This document shows positions 34,284 through 43,568 of a stretch of DNA of 64,000 nt, piece by piece. Position 1 is the first letter of the stretch. Each line of letters begins with the position of its first letter. A program made the translations under genes and the position numbers. The notes below the pieces were generated by a model. That model did not search any database and had not been told where the DNA came from. It saw only the letters and a list, made by a program, of their open reading frames with translations. This DNA comes from Volvox africanus (taxonomy: Eukaryota > Chlorophyta > Chlorophyceae > Chlamydomonadales > Volvocaceae), in assembly GCA_030268105.1 (NCBI GenBank), contig BSDZ01000014.1, forward strand, positions 945,501-1,009,500, written 5' to 3'.

Positions 34284-35574
34284 TTACCTTCAACATGTAC
34301 TCCATATATATATTTCAGGAGGCCTGGTGTACACAGGAGCACCCTGTAGTATCCTGGGGACTCTGGCAAGATGCAAGAACGGGTCGTGTCCCACAGCGAG
34401 AGTGTGGCGTGTGGCCTAGCGATAATGGTTCAACGTTGGTCGAAGAAGATGGACGATGAACCGGGATAGCGGTGGAGATATGGAGTATAGGGAGTCCCTG
34501 AATGTACCCCCTCAGTGCCGTCTCCCCCTTAACACACGCCAGGCTTCGGCCGGAGTAATGTAATAATACATATAATATAATATATATATGTTAATATATA
34601 TATTATTATATATACATATGGTTGTAGCTTAGCCGCTGTGGTCATCACTGAAGTCGCTGTGGTCATGACTATGGTAACAGCTGAAGTCACACTTCTCACA
34701 CTTATGCGTCAATTGTGCCAGCATTGGTATAATAATATAGCAAATATTATTACTTAGCAAGTATTGACATTTTAATGCTGCTAAACTACATATGCTGGCT
34801 CAATCCCAACATTTGGCACATTAATGATACATACAACACAACACAAAGAATTCTAATTCATGGATTCTGCACTGCATAACTAGATATATACATATACAGA
34901 TATATTTCTTGATAACAATACATTAATTAAGTTTGTCTATTGTCTTGATCTTGTCTCAACTGATGCATCGATGATAATCAAACCATAATACAACGGATTC
35001 CACCAGATGATTATCAATAGAGATCTGGCCGTCTACGGACATCCATGTACGGAGTATTACAACCATAGCAATAACCATGTACTGTATGTGCATACTGGTG
35101 TAATATGTACTGCTGTACGGTAAGTGCCTTCATGACATTTAGTATGTTGACGATAGAATGTCTTCAGGAATAATATTAAGTATTGACATAGTCTGTTAGA
35201 TTCCTCCCCACCTGCAGTGAAAGTGTCCCTGTGAGCTTAGTAGCCATACAGAGTGTTCAAGTATACCCCTCAGGGGTGCCTGAGTTTTAATTCTCCCGAG
35301 CATGCTTAGCCTTAGGCTTGGGTTGAAGTTCTTGTTTCTGCCTCTTATGCGTATCTTGGTAGCCTAATATTCATCAATATGTACTTCTGTATTATTGGTC
35401 TCTGGCTCCCAATTATTATGCTCGGGGCCATAGCCTTCCTACGACACCAAGTGCTCCCGTTGTGTTTTTCCTCGACCATATGATTTGTCTGTCGACAGCC
35501 CAGTAGGGTCCATTATCCAGAACTGCTACTGGTCTGGCTGGTGTCCGACCTGTCCCTTCAACATAGGGTTTTAA

Positions 35575-36370
35575 TGTTGTATCTCTTCTCCTTCGCTCAT
35601 GCATTTGATCTGCGCGTTTGGATCCATAATTCGTTGTAAGTTGAGTCTCTTCTTGAGAACTAACGTCCAGACGTTAGACACTAGTGCCGGAGTACTTGCG
35701 GACAGCAATAGTTGCGAGTATCATGACAGCGGAAGACTTCAGAGCAAGAAGAGACTCAACTACAACGAATTATGGATACCAATGAGTAGTCGGCCGTCAG
35801 ACCCAGCGGGCGGCGTTCATCATACGGCTGATGGCGATATGCAAGATTAGCTCAGGCCGATATTGGATGGATAGATCGTATATTTATACTTGTAGTGAGA
35901 AATAAGTACACGAGTACGTATCCAAAGTAATGTTCGATCAGACGTCGTCGTCTACGCGGCCGTCCTCGCACCTATAATGCTCGCGATACCGATATGCAGT
36001 ACAAGTCGCACTGGATTACCGATCCCAAGTGTGAGTACCTCCAATACACCTCCGATAATTGCAAATATTATTAAATAACCATTCTTGAAGTATGTAAGAT
36101 GCGAAGACCCGAATATCGATATTCGGTTGCCGGATAACCACTGCGATCACCGCATTTCCGCATGCGCGCCTCATTCATGCAAACGGTGATGTAATGATCT
36201 AACGAATATTATTAATTGATGAATCGTGTTATGGTGTTGTAGTCCGACTATGTTGGCCACATGTCAAACGTATGCAGCTGGTGGCGCGATGCAACGAGTT
36301 GCGGTGCGGTGTGCCAAACTAGCTAGATACATGCGGATATAATGCGCTAGTTTGCATATATCATGTTCGC
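35575..36370 (-). repeat. Diverged R1-like LTR, probable 3' LTR of the gypsy relic
   Basis: Starts TGTTGTATCTCTTCTCC and keeps several R1 landmarks in order (GCTCATGCAYTTGATCTGC, GCGGAAGACTTCAG, GCTCAGGCC, TCCTCGCAC), then becomes hard to align. It directly follows the 3' end of a minus-strand gypsy integrase gene (stop at 36374), where a 3' LTR is expected. It contains an 18-bp perfect palindrome at 36109-36126. The right edge is approximate. Confidence 0.5.
35620..35779. repeat. Long inverted repeat (about 35-bp arms) with nested palindrome
   Basis: Arms 35620-35655 and 35745-35779 are complementary except for single-base gaps (core TTGAGTCTCTTCTTG). The loop contains an 18-bp palindrome with a 2-nt centre at 35660-35677 (CTAACGTC, CA, GACGTTAG). 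A transcript would form a strong hairpin. Confidence 0.7.
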
Positions 36371-36373
36371 TCA

Positions 36374-37475
36374 TCATTCGGTAGACTCGGGTCTACCTTC
36401 ATATAGATGGTAACCGAACCGTGGTACAACATTTAACAGGGATGTGTGAAAGACATGAATCTGATATTCGGGTGGCAAGCTGAGTTTGACTGCAAAGGGT
36501 CCAATGATCTTGATAATCCTGAAGGGTCCGATCCATTGTGGTAGGAATTTGGATGTTCCTGGGGTTTTCAGCCAGATATTTTTCATACTGAGTAAGACTT
36601 TCTGCCCTACCTTATACTCAGAATCCCTTCGTCTCATATCAGCATTATTTTCAGCCCATTGAATGAAGATTTTTGCTCGGTTGACACATTCCTGTATATC
36701 ACTGCAGAATCTTGCAGGAGAATTTGTATCATTCATGCCCAATAACTTGGGAAGCCATGGTGTATGGCAATAATTCAGCTGAAAGGATGAAGCCTTGATG
36801 GACTCCTGGTATGAGTTATTGATAGCAAACTCAACCATAGAAAGCTTTGTGTCCCAATTATCTTGTGCTGGGCTCACATAATTGCGCAATATCTCTTGCA
36901 ACAGACAGTTCATACGTTCTGTCTGCCCATCCATTTGGGGATGGTAACCTGTGGATAGTTGGTGCTCTGTGCCAGTTAGGCACATTTGCTCTCCCCAGAA
37001 TTTACTTACAAACTGGGGCCCTCAATCAGATACTACCTCTTCTGGAAATCTGTGGCTTCGAAAAACATGGTCCACGTAGATCTGGGCTGAATCATCAGCA
37101 GTCACATCACTCGTGGTGGGAGTGACCCGCACATTTTTGATAGCCTGTCCACGAAGGTGACAATAGTGTCATTGCTTGCTTTAGTGCTTTAGTGTGTCGC
37201 AAATGTGTGATAAAGTCCATTGAGACACTACCCCAGACATGGCTGGAGTAAGCCCGCTAGTTCTTGCTAGAGTGGCTTATTATGCTGGCACGGCATGCCC
37301 TCGCAAACCGCTCTACCTCCGCAGTTAAGCCAGGCCACCAGAACTCTCTTTTGATGAGCTCTGTGGTTTGATCGACTCCCTAGTGGCCAGCATATCGGCA
37401 GTCGTGCAATTCCTGTATTATTCAGGTTTTTAAGTCCGACATTTTGGTGCGACTATATAGTGATTGCGGCGAAAA
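36374..37475 (-). pseudogene. Ty3/gypsy integrase gene, 3' portion
   Basis: The 204-codon open part (36374-36985) carries STGYHPQMDGQTERMN, the integrase glutamate region. It is followed by VEFAINNSYQESIKASSFQLNY and the GPFRIIKIIG...YQIHVFHTSLLN C-terminal (chromo-like) tail. Upstream, with stops and shifts, are SD*GPQFVSKFW (TGA where the family has Arg), WGSVSMDFITHL and the zinc-binding H-x-G-V-D-Q...KREFWWPGL segment with a TAG. The coding sequence then breaks at 37475, where a copia element is inserted, and resumes at 42252. Defective. Confidence 0.85.
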
Positions 37476-37717
37476 TATTGAGACGTAGACTATCAGACAT
37501 AAGGAAGCCTGACGTAATTACGAGAAAGTAGAGTTACATATTATCTGATAGTAAAGAAGTCCGAATAGTTTGTTCTGGAGTCGGCACATATACTTGTGCG
37601 TATAGTACTACAAACAGTACGAACGCGGGTCGATAGCTTACCGCCGAGTACAGCTACAACAGCGGGATTGTTGCTAGTATGGATCGCTATATCCAACTGA
37701 TATACCATTTTATAACA
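37476..37717 (-). repeat. Copia 3' LTR
   Basis: 242 bp, 99% identical to the LTR at 42005-42246. Preceded in element orientation by the purine tract. Confidence 0.97.
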
Positions 37718-37727
37718 CACCCCCTCG
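37718..37727 (-). promoter_or_regulatory. Copia polypurine tract
   Basis: Element-strand CGAGGGGGTG directly abuts the 3' LTR, in the position expected for plus-strand DNA priming. Confidence 0.8.
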
Positions 37728-37832
37728 AGACATGCCTAGCAACAAGTGAAAGAAGATAATTCCAACCAGGGATTCTTCTTGAAACTGAAAAGCTTAAGCC
37801 AAATGAGTTCGCCCCAAACAAACTTAGAAAGC

Positions 37833-39311
37833 TTACTCGGCCAACCCCATCGCCGTAATGCACTTCCTAAATTTTATCTCTCCAAGTGCCTTGGTTAGCA
37901 CATCTGCTACCATATCCTCCGTCGAACAGTGCGATAAGGCAACTTCCTTCCGCAGGACTCGTTCCCGCACTAGATGATGTTGCACGTTGATGTGCTTAGA
38001 ACGAACCGACATTATCGGGTTATTCCCAAGGCTCATCGATCCCTCAGAATCCGTTCGAATCTCAATAGCCTGTGTCCTCAGACCCAAGTCTCTGGTCAGC
38101 TTGCGAAGCCAAAGTGCCTCCCGCACTGCAGCTGCCGTGGCCTGGTACTCTGCCTCCACTGTTGAAGCTGCCGACGTGCGCTGCAAATGGCTGTTCCAGC
38201 TGATAGCTGCACCGTTTAGCAAGAATACGTAGCCAGTTGTGGACCTCCGAGTGGCTGGATCTCCAGCCCAGTCGGAATCACTGTAGCCCACCATGGTGAG
38301 ATCGCCATCTCCGTCATAGCATAATCCGAGCTCCTTGGTACCCGCCAGGTATCGCAGCACCCCCAAAGCCAAGCCCATGTGAACCTTAGATGGGTTGCCC
38401 ATGAAGCGCGCCAGAACGCTCATTGCCTGCATGATATCCGCTCTTGTGCTCGTCGCCAGGTAGTTCAATTTGCCAACAAGCGCCCTGTACTTGGTGTTGT
38501 CTACGAGCTCCTTGTTGTTGTCTTCTGCTGGCAGGGCTCTAGTACCAGGAGGTAGTGGGGTCTTTCGAGGCTTTGCATTGACTAGTTGATGTCGCTGCAG
38601 CAGCTCCTCAATGTAGCGCCACTGCGATAGTTTTACCTCCCCATGCACTCCCCGGCTGATCTCCATGCCCAGGAAAACTTTTGCCTCTCCAAGATCTCGA
38701 ATCTTGAAGGCTTGTCCGATTTCTGTTTTCACTCTCCTGATGATTGCCTCGTCTTCTGAGGTGATGATGATGTCGTCCACGTGCACCAGCAGGTAGACAA
38801 TCTCCTTCTCGTCCTTTTTGATGAACAGTGCTGGGTCCGCTACTGACAGTTTGAACCCCAGCTTGTCCAGCTCCGCCGCTAGCTTCATATACCAGCAGCG
38901 TGGGGCCTGTTTCAGCCCGTAGATTGAGTGTAGAAGCCTGCACGCCTGCTCTGGATCTGCTGACTCGTAACCAGGCGGCTGCTGCATCCAGAGCTCCTCC
39001 TCTAGCTCCCCGTTCAGGAAAGCTGTCCAAACGTCTAGCTGATGGATCGGCATTGCTTTACCCGCAGCCACCACCAGGAGCATACGAAGCAAAGCAAAAC
39101 GCGAGGTTGGAGCAAAGAGCTCCCCATAATCAGTCCCCGCCCGCTGCTCGTAGCCCTTCGCCACCAAACGTGCCTTGTAGCGCTCGACCTTGCCATCCTC
39201 TGCACGTTTGACCTTATACACCCACCGACAAGGCAGAATCCGCGCACCAGTCGGTGGTTTTGCTAGTTCCCAGGTCCCGTTTGTGAGCTGTGCTGAGATT
39301 TCCTCATCCAT
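37833..39311 (-). CDS. pol: Copia reverse transcriptase and RNase H
   Basis: Open for 492 codons (a methionine-free upstream extension reaches the stop at 39456). The RVT_2 domain begins LPCRWVYKVKR...ERYKARLVAKGYEQ. FAPTSRFALLRMLL and QLDVWTAFLNGELEEELWMQQPPG follow, then CRLLHSIYGLKQAPRCWY. The catalytic box is LLVHVDDIIITS (two aspartates kept). The RNase H part has GYSDSDWAGD, STVEAEYQA, RTDSEGSMSL and SKHINVQHHLVRE, with all acidic residues present. Same frame as the integrase ORF but separated from it by one TGA. Confidence 0.95.
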   Translation of the reverse strand: MDEEISAQLTNGTWELAKPPTGARILPCRWVYKVKRAEDGKVERYKARLVAKGYEQRAGTDYGELFAPTSRFALLRMLLVVAAGKAMPIHQLDVWTAFLNGELEEELWMQQPPGYESADPEQACRLLHSIYGLKQAPRCWYMKLAAELDKLGFKLSVADPALFIKKDEKEIVYLLVHVDDIIITSEDEAIIRRVKTEIGQAFKIRDLGEAKVFLGMEISRGVHGEVKLSQWRYIEELLQRHQLVNAKPRKTPLPPGTRALPAEDNNKELVDNTKYRALVGKLNYLATSTRADIMQAMSVLARFMGNPSKVHMGLALGVLRYLAGTKELGLCYDGDGDLTMVGYSDSDWAGDPATRRSTTGYVFLLNGAAISWNSHLQRTSAASTVEAEYQATAAAVREALWLRKLTRDLGLRTQAIEIRTDSEGSMSLGNNPIMSVRSKHINVQHHLVRERVLRKEVALSHCSTEDMVADVLTKALGEIKFRKCITAMGLAE

Positions 39312-39455
39312 GGCACTTCTCCATTCCTCAGCATATGGGCCGTCAGTGGCCTCCTGGTATGAAGCTGGCTCTGGTACTTCTTCCTCAATTGCAGCATTGA
39401 TCCGCCTGAACGTGACCCTTCCGTTGGGCTCATGCCTCCATTCAATCAGTCCCTT

Positions 39456-40994
39456 TCACTCACGTAGCGGATAGAAACATTCCTGCATATTAACGTCTGC
39501 ACCGTCGTTGTTGTGGTTTTGCTGCTGCACCGGCCCTTCGCCTGTCATAGCGTCTCCACCATTGCCTCCACGGGACTGCGCTGTATTTTGCGTCCTGGGA
39601 AACTGTGCTGCTGGTATGCCTGCGTGCCTCTGTGGCGCCGCTGTCTGGCCGCTGCTGGTGGATGCACCATGGTTCACTTCAGCAGCTCCCTGGTCCATGT
39701 CGGTGTTGACCGGCGTATCTCCGCCGCCCCCTGGCGACGGAACGCCGCCAGACTCCTCGACATCCTCCTCGTCGGAATCCTCATAGCGATCTCCAACTGT
39801 TGACTCGTCAAACTTGACTGTCGAGTGGGTGCTGATGAGATTGTTGATCAAGATGCGGTACTGCCTCCCTTGCTCGTATCCAACCAGCACTCCTTTTTTA
39901 CTCACGAGTTGCAGTTTGTTCCGCTTCTCCTTCAGCACGTGTGCATATGCGGTACTGCCGAAAACTCTCAGATGGCTTATGTCCAGCTTCTTCACCCCCA
40001 TGAACGCCTCATGGGGCGTTACTGATGCCCCCACGACTGGTGAAACGTTGCGCAAAAGATTCGCAGTAGCCATGGCTTCTGCCCAGAGCTTCTGTGGTAG
40101 TCCTGACTCCGCCAGCATTGCCCGGGTCTTCTCCAATAGGGTCCTGTTGAGGCGCTCCGCCGCCCCATTCTGCTCCGGCAAATACCCAACGGTCGTACAA
40201 TGGATAATCCCTTTTTCGCCGAAGTAGGCGCTCATGGCTGAGTTAAGGAACTGGGTCCCACGATCCGTGCGTCCATCCTTCACACGACGTCCAGTCATAT
40301 TCTCCAGAGCCTCGATCATTGTCTTGACCTTCTTTCGAACTGCGTCCTTGGTCTCCGTGAACGCAACAGTAGAAAATCCCGTGCAGTCGTCCAGCAGTGT
40401 AGTAACGTAACGGGATCCACCTATCGAAGTCTCAGGCATAGGTCCGCAGACGTCCAGGTGTATCAGGTTCAGAGGTTTCGCCGCCTTGTGCCCAGTGGAC
40501 GGGAATGGTCCACGTGTCTGCTTTGCATAAATGCAGGGCTCACAGATCCGCGATCTGGCTGCCTCCAGACTCGCGTGATCCAAATCCATGCCGGTTACCA
40601 TGTGTTCCCGGCACATACATTCCAGGCTCTTGTAGCCCAGATGCCCCAAGCGCCGATGCCACAGCACTGCCTTCGAGCCTTCTGACCCGACCGCCGCACA
40701 TGAGCGGCTTTTCTTGGCTAAACGCCCTGCTGTGTGATGGCGAACAACATAGAGGCGTACCACTTTGTCTGCGTGTAGGATCGTCCTCCCCTTTGATTGC
40801 ACGAGTGCTTTGTTGTGGCCCAGCTGAATGGTGGCGCCACGCTCATCAAAGATCCCTGCTGAGATCAACTTCACTGTCGCCTTGGGCACCACATAGACGT
40901 TCTTGAGCTCAATTTTGCAGCCCCTTGATGGTGTTACTCCACATGGTGTAACGGCCCACGTGGGTCGGCTTATACCTGGAGCCATCATAGCCAA
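39456..40994 (-). CDS. pol: Copia integrase
   Basis: Contains the HHCC zinc-binding domain (LWHRRLGHLGYKSLECM ... CEPCIYAKQTRGPFP). The catalytic core has HLDVCGPM, DRGTQFLNSAM and QNGAAERLNRTLLEKTRAML, supplying the D, D and E. A GKAR-like region and an acidic Ser/Gly-rich linker follow. The frame ends at a TGA (39456-39458) after FYPLRE. The next frame continues KGLIEWRHEPNGRVTFRRI, so the stop looks like a point mutation within pol rather than a natural end. Confidence 0.93.
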   Translation of the reverse strand: MAMMAPGISRPTWAVTPCGVTPSRGCKIELKNVYVVPKATVKLISAGIFDERGATIQLGHNKALVQSKGRTILHADKVVRLYVVRHHTAGRLAKKSRSCAAVGSEGSKAVLWHRRLGHLGYKSLECMCREHMVTGMDLDHASLEAARSRICEPCIYAKQTRGPFPSTGHKAAKPLNLIHLDVCGPMPETSIGGSRYVTTLLDDCTGFSTVAFTETKDAVRKKVKTMIEALENMTGRRVKDGRTDRGTQFLNSAMSAYFGEKGIIHCTTVGYLPEQNGAAERLNRTLLEKTRAMLAESGLPQKLWAEAMATANLLRNVSPVVGASVTPHEAFMGVKKLDISHLRVFGSTAYAHVLKEKRNKLQLVSKKGVLVGYEQGRQYRILINNLISTHSTVKFDESTVGDRYEDSDEEDVEESGGVPSPGGGGDTPVNTDMDQGAAEVNHGASTSSGQTAAPQRHAGIPAAQFPRTQNTAQSRGGNGGDAMTGEGPVQQQNHNNDGADVNMQECFYPLRE

Positions 40995-41607
40995 CCACCG
41001 TGAACATTTCTTCTGGCTGCACAGCTCTCACGTCCTCCAGCTCTGACGCGTCGTAGGTGATATGCCATTCTGACGCTGAGTCCAGGTGCCAGGCGTTCGA
41101 CCGCGACTGGTTTCCAACTGCATACGCCATTTTTGTGGGCTCCCTGCGCTGAAGGTTGCCCCCGCCGCGTCCATAATTTTGTTGTTGGTCTGCCAGGCGC
41201 TTCTTGCATACTCCGATAAAATGCCCTGGCTTGCCGCAGTAATGACAGATAGCGTTTGACTTGCTCCTCTGCTTACTTTGTTGATTACGGCCTGTAGAGC
41301 TTGCGTTGCCACCACTTCGGTGTGTGATGTATGCGGATGATGATGATGCGGATGACTCCCTGTTGTCATCGTCCGGTATCATATACGCCATGAGTCGCGC
41401 GACCACTTGCGAGAAGTCCAGCTCTCCTTCACGCATTATCAGGGCTGTTGTTACCACATGATACTTGCTCGGAAGTCCTTTGATGACAATTGTAGAGAGC
41501 TCCGTGTCTGCGACTGCGTGTCCCACATCCAGCAAGTCCGACTGTAGCTGTCGCGCGCGCGCTGATAAAAATTGGCAGCTCCTCTCCATTAGCCATTTTA
41601 AAGTCAC
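40909..41607 (-). CDS. gag: Copia gag C-terminal part and protease
   Basis: Gag-polypeptide (UBN2-type) helices, then the zinc knuckle CHYCGKPGHFIGVC, then a protease-like WHLDSASEWHITYD (the family usually has LDSGAS). Its frame is offset from both neighbours. Upstream, a 2-bp loss in the GC run at 41552-41561 separates it from the gag start. Downstream, a 1-bp indel between about 40915 and 40960 separates it from integrase. Confidence 0.9.
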   Translation of the reverse strand: MTLKWLMERSCQFLSARARQLQSDLLDVGHAVADTELSTIVIKGLPSKYHVVTTALIMREGELDFSQVVARLMAYMIPDDDNRESSASSSSAYITHRSGGNASSTGRNQQSKQRSKSNAICHYCGKPGHFIGVCKKRLADQQQNYGRGGGNLQRREPTKMAYAVGNQSRSNAWHLDSASEWHITYDASELEDVRAVQPEEMFTVVGYDGSRYKPTHVGRYTMWSNTIKGLQN

Positions 41608-41917
41608 TTAGCTCCTGTCGTAGTGCTACCTTTCTCGTGTTGCAGGTTGATGCGAACGTAGCCGCCAAAGCGCCCCAGGCGGCCTTCGCATTTGCATCTG
41701 CATTTGCCGCCCGAACAATTGTTTGGAGGTGATGATTCTTTACGTTCTTGGCCATCACACTCTTGACCTTGTCGGAGATGATGACATCCGCCTCTGCAAT
41801 TGGTGCTTGTAGCAGGGCGCGACTGTATCCAAGCTCCGCGCACAACAATTGGAATCGTAGTTTCCAAGTTGAGTAGTTGTGTAGGTCCAGCGGCTCGTCC
41901 AGCCTATCCTTTCCCAT
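41429..41917 (-). CDS. gag: Copia gag N-terminal part
   Basis: Starts MGKDRLDEPLDLHNYSTWKLRFQLLCAELGY, a typical copia gag opening. After ...FISARA the frame is lost at the alternating CG run 41552-41561. Restoring one CG dinucleotide would join it to the next frame, so dinucleotide slippage is the likely cause. Confidence 0.9.
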   Translation of the reverse strand: MGKDRLDEPLDLHNYSTWKLRFQLLCAELGYSRALLQAPIAEADVIISDKVKSVMAKNVKNHHLQTIVRAANADANAKAAWGALAATFASTCNTRKVALRQELSDFKMANGEELPIFISARATATVGLAGCGTRSRRHGALYNCHQRTSEQVSCGNNSPDNA

Positions 41918-41989
41918 TGTGAAGACCTATAAACGCGAAGATCAACACTAGAATGGGCAAAAGATGTCAGGCTCCGCGGTCAACGTTGA

Positions 41990-42004
41990 CCGGGGCTCAT
42001 AACC
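41990..42004 (-). promoter_or_regulatory. Copia primer-binding site, half-tRNA-Met type
   Basis: Directly after the 5' LTR the element strand reads GGTTATGAGCCCCGG. This complements GGGCTCATAACC, the anticodon stem-loop of initiator tRNA-Met (CAU anticodon, GGG/CCC stem), not the usual tRNA 3' end. Drosophila copia and yeast Ty5 use such an internal half-tRNA primer. Confidence 0.8.
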
Positions 42005-42246
42005 TATTGAGACGTAGACTATCAGACATAAGGAAGCCTGACGTAATTACGAGAAAGTAGAGTTACATATTATCTGATAGTATAGAAGTCCGAATAGTTC
42101 GTTCTGGAGTCGGCACATATACTTGTGCGTATAGTACTACAAACAGTACGAACGCGGGTCGATAGCTTACCGCCGAGTACAGCTACAACAGCGGGATTGT
42201 TGCTAGTATGGATCGCTATATCCAACTGATATACCATTTTATAACA
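42005..42246 (-). repeat. Copia 5' LTR
   Basis: 242 bp, two mismatches to the 3' LTR. It carries TTATAAAA near its start in element orientation, a possible TATA-like element. Confidence 0.97.
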
Positions 42247-42251
42247 GAAAA

Positions 42252-42353
42252 CAACCGTCATCATCATGCACGACACCATCATTCACCAGAGCACGCGTCT
42301 CATCGAAATACGCGTCTTTCTCATAGGATTGAATGATCTGGACTGGTTCCGAT
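42252..42353 (-). pseudogene. Ty3/gypsy pol, upstream side of the copia insertion
   Basis: Reads IIQSYEKDAYFDETRALVND and VVHDDDGCF on the minus strand, the linker between RNase H and integrase in gypsy pol. It continues in register as RRNHYIVAPKC just left of the copia element. The copia target duplication splits this reading frame exactly. Confidence 0.8.
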
Positions 42354-42358
42354 GATGC

Positions 42359-42580
42359 TGTTGTATTACGGTTCAATTATTGCCGTTGCATCGGTTGATG
42401 CAACCCGACAAGACGATAATTGGACATAATTAATGCATTGCTATCAATATATCTGTATATATTTAGCTAGCCATGCATTGAAGAATCCATTAAATTGGGA
42501 TTCCTTGTGTTGCGTTGCCAGCTGTATCATGAACGCGCCAACCAACGATTGTTAATATCGAGCCGGCATACGTAGTTTAT
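42359..42580 (+). repeat. 5' part of an R1 LTR
   Basis: Begins TGTTGTATTACGG and aligns with the first 220 bp or so of the R1 LTR (inverted copies at 34995 and 57463). Similarity stops near GTAGTTTA at about 42575. It abuts the gypsy pol fragment in opposite orientation, implying a second insertion or rearrangement in that pol gene. Confidence 0.7.
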
Positions 42581-43568
42581 CGACCAGATCTATCGCAGGC
42601 ATCTTGAATGGAAGCTCGCTCAACGAGAGAATGACATACTTGAGCTGAGGGAACAGCTTGCAGGCCACAGCGCCAACTTCCCTTGACTCCGTGCCAGGCG
42701 GACGCGTGACACTATATATGGTCTACAGGACTTCAGGGCCGAAGATCTCCGCAATGTAAGAGGAGACTTGAGCATCCTGTGCCCACGGATCGAGGGGTTC
42801 TCTGGCGCCCGCGCTCAAGGCGCCGGCGTCACTAGCTACTGTGCCAGTCGCATGAATGCCTTCAATATGTCAACGGCTGCTTTTGTAACAGCTGCAATAA
42901 ATTTTCTGATATAAGCCATTGATCTTTTGAATGCTTCTCCGGCTGCGGTCGCTGCTGCTTTGGCCTCCAAGGCAGTGTGCCGATGGGCCACGGGCCCATT
43001 TCGGTGCTGCGGCAGCGTCTTGCACGCTTCCACCTTCATAATTATCATGCTTGACAATCAATCTCCCTGCTCCGTGGCTCTCCATGATTGCCGCGGCTGC
43101 GAGGCTGCTCTTGCCGTTTCCCATTCCATGGCCGTGGCAAAGCCAGCCCACCTCTTCGCGCGCCTACCCTCCGAAACATTACAATACTGATAACATAATT
43201 ATTATAATCATGTGACATCAATTATGACATCTAACGTTATAGTCCGGATGATGTAATATAATCCACGTACTTTGTCCGGCGACGCGACTTAGCTCAAATG
43301 GTAGCTTCCTATATATTATCAAAATTGTTTCATCTCGACGGAAGCAGCGTTTGCTAAAGTGTGCTCGTCGCAGTCGGTTGCTTGGATCCGGTTTCCGGGG
43401 CCAAGCGTTCCCGGGGAGGAGGGCTTTGGATTCATAATTACAGTGTCCACGCCTTCAATATTATCTCTTATTATTAATCCTTGCGATTTCATAGTGGCCC
43501 TTCCCATGGATTGCGTGGTCACGCCGCACTTAAGTCGGCAGAGGACTGCAAATTTACAAGTATCCGAC
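42581..43568. other. Mixed region, small coiled-coil-like frame
   Basis: A plus-strand frame just after the LTR fragment reads YRRHLEWKLAQRENDILELR and then REQLAGHSANFP before a stop at about 42687. It is heptad-like and possibly the start of a transposon gag. The rest to 43568 shows no supported gene; the promoter of the downstream reader gene should lie here. Confidence 0.35.

Larger units (their letters stand above)
33407..34995 (-). repeat. R1 LTR, minus orientation, interrupted
   Basis: Begins TATTGTATCCC (consensus TGTTGTATCCC) and ends ...ATAATACAACG (consensus ...GTAATACAACA), aligning along its length with the 800-bp solo LTR at 56664-57463. It is expanded by a 302-bp insert at 33460-33761 and by TA-rich microsatellites near 34203-34283 and 34560-34620. 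Flanks (TGCAA and GATTC) do not match, so it is probably not an intact solo LTR. Confidence 0.75.
37476..42246 (-). mobile_element. Ty1/copia retrotransposon, young, 4771 bp
   Basis: Two 242-bp LTRs (37476-37717 and 42005-42246) differ at 2 positions. Each begins TGTTATAAAATGG and ends GTCTCAATA in element orientation. The flanks GAAAA (37471-37475 and 42247-42251) are a perfect 5-bp target duplication. Order on the minus strand: 5' LTR, primer-binding site, gag with zinc knuckle, protease, integrase, reverse transcriptase and RNase H, polypurine tract, 3' LTR. Integrase before RT defines Ty1/copia. Three lesions interrupt the reading frame (see the coding entries), so this copy is probably not autonomous despite its youth. 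Confidence 0.97.

Noticed and set aside
34069..34459. Tyr-Ile-rich frames on both strands
   Set aside because: Translation of an (ATATAC)n microsatellite.
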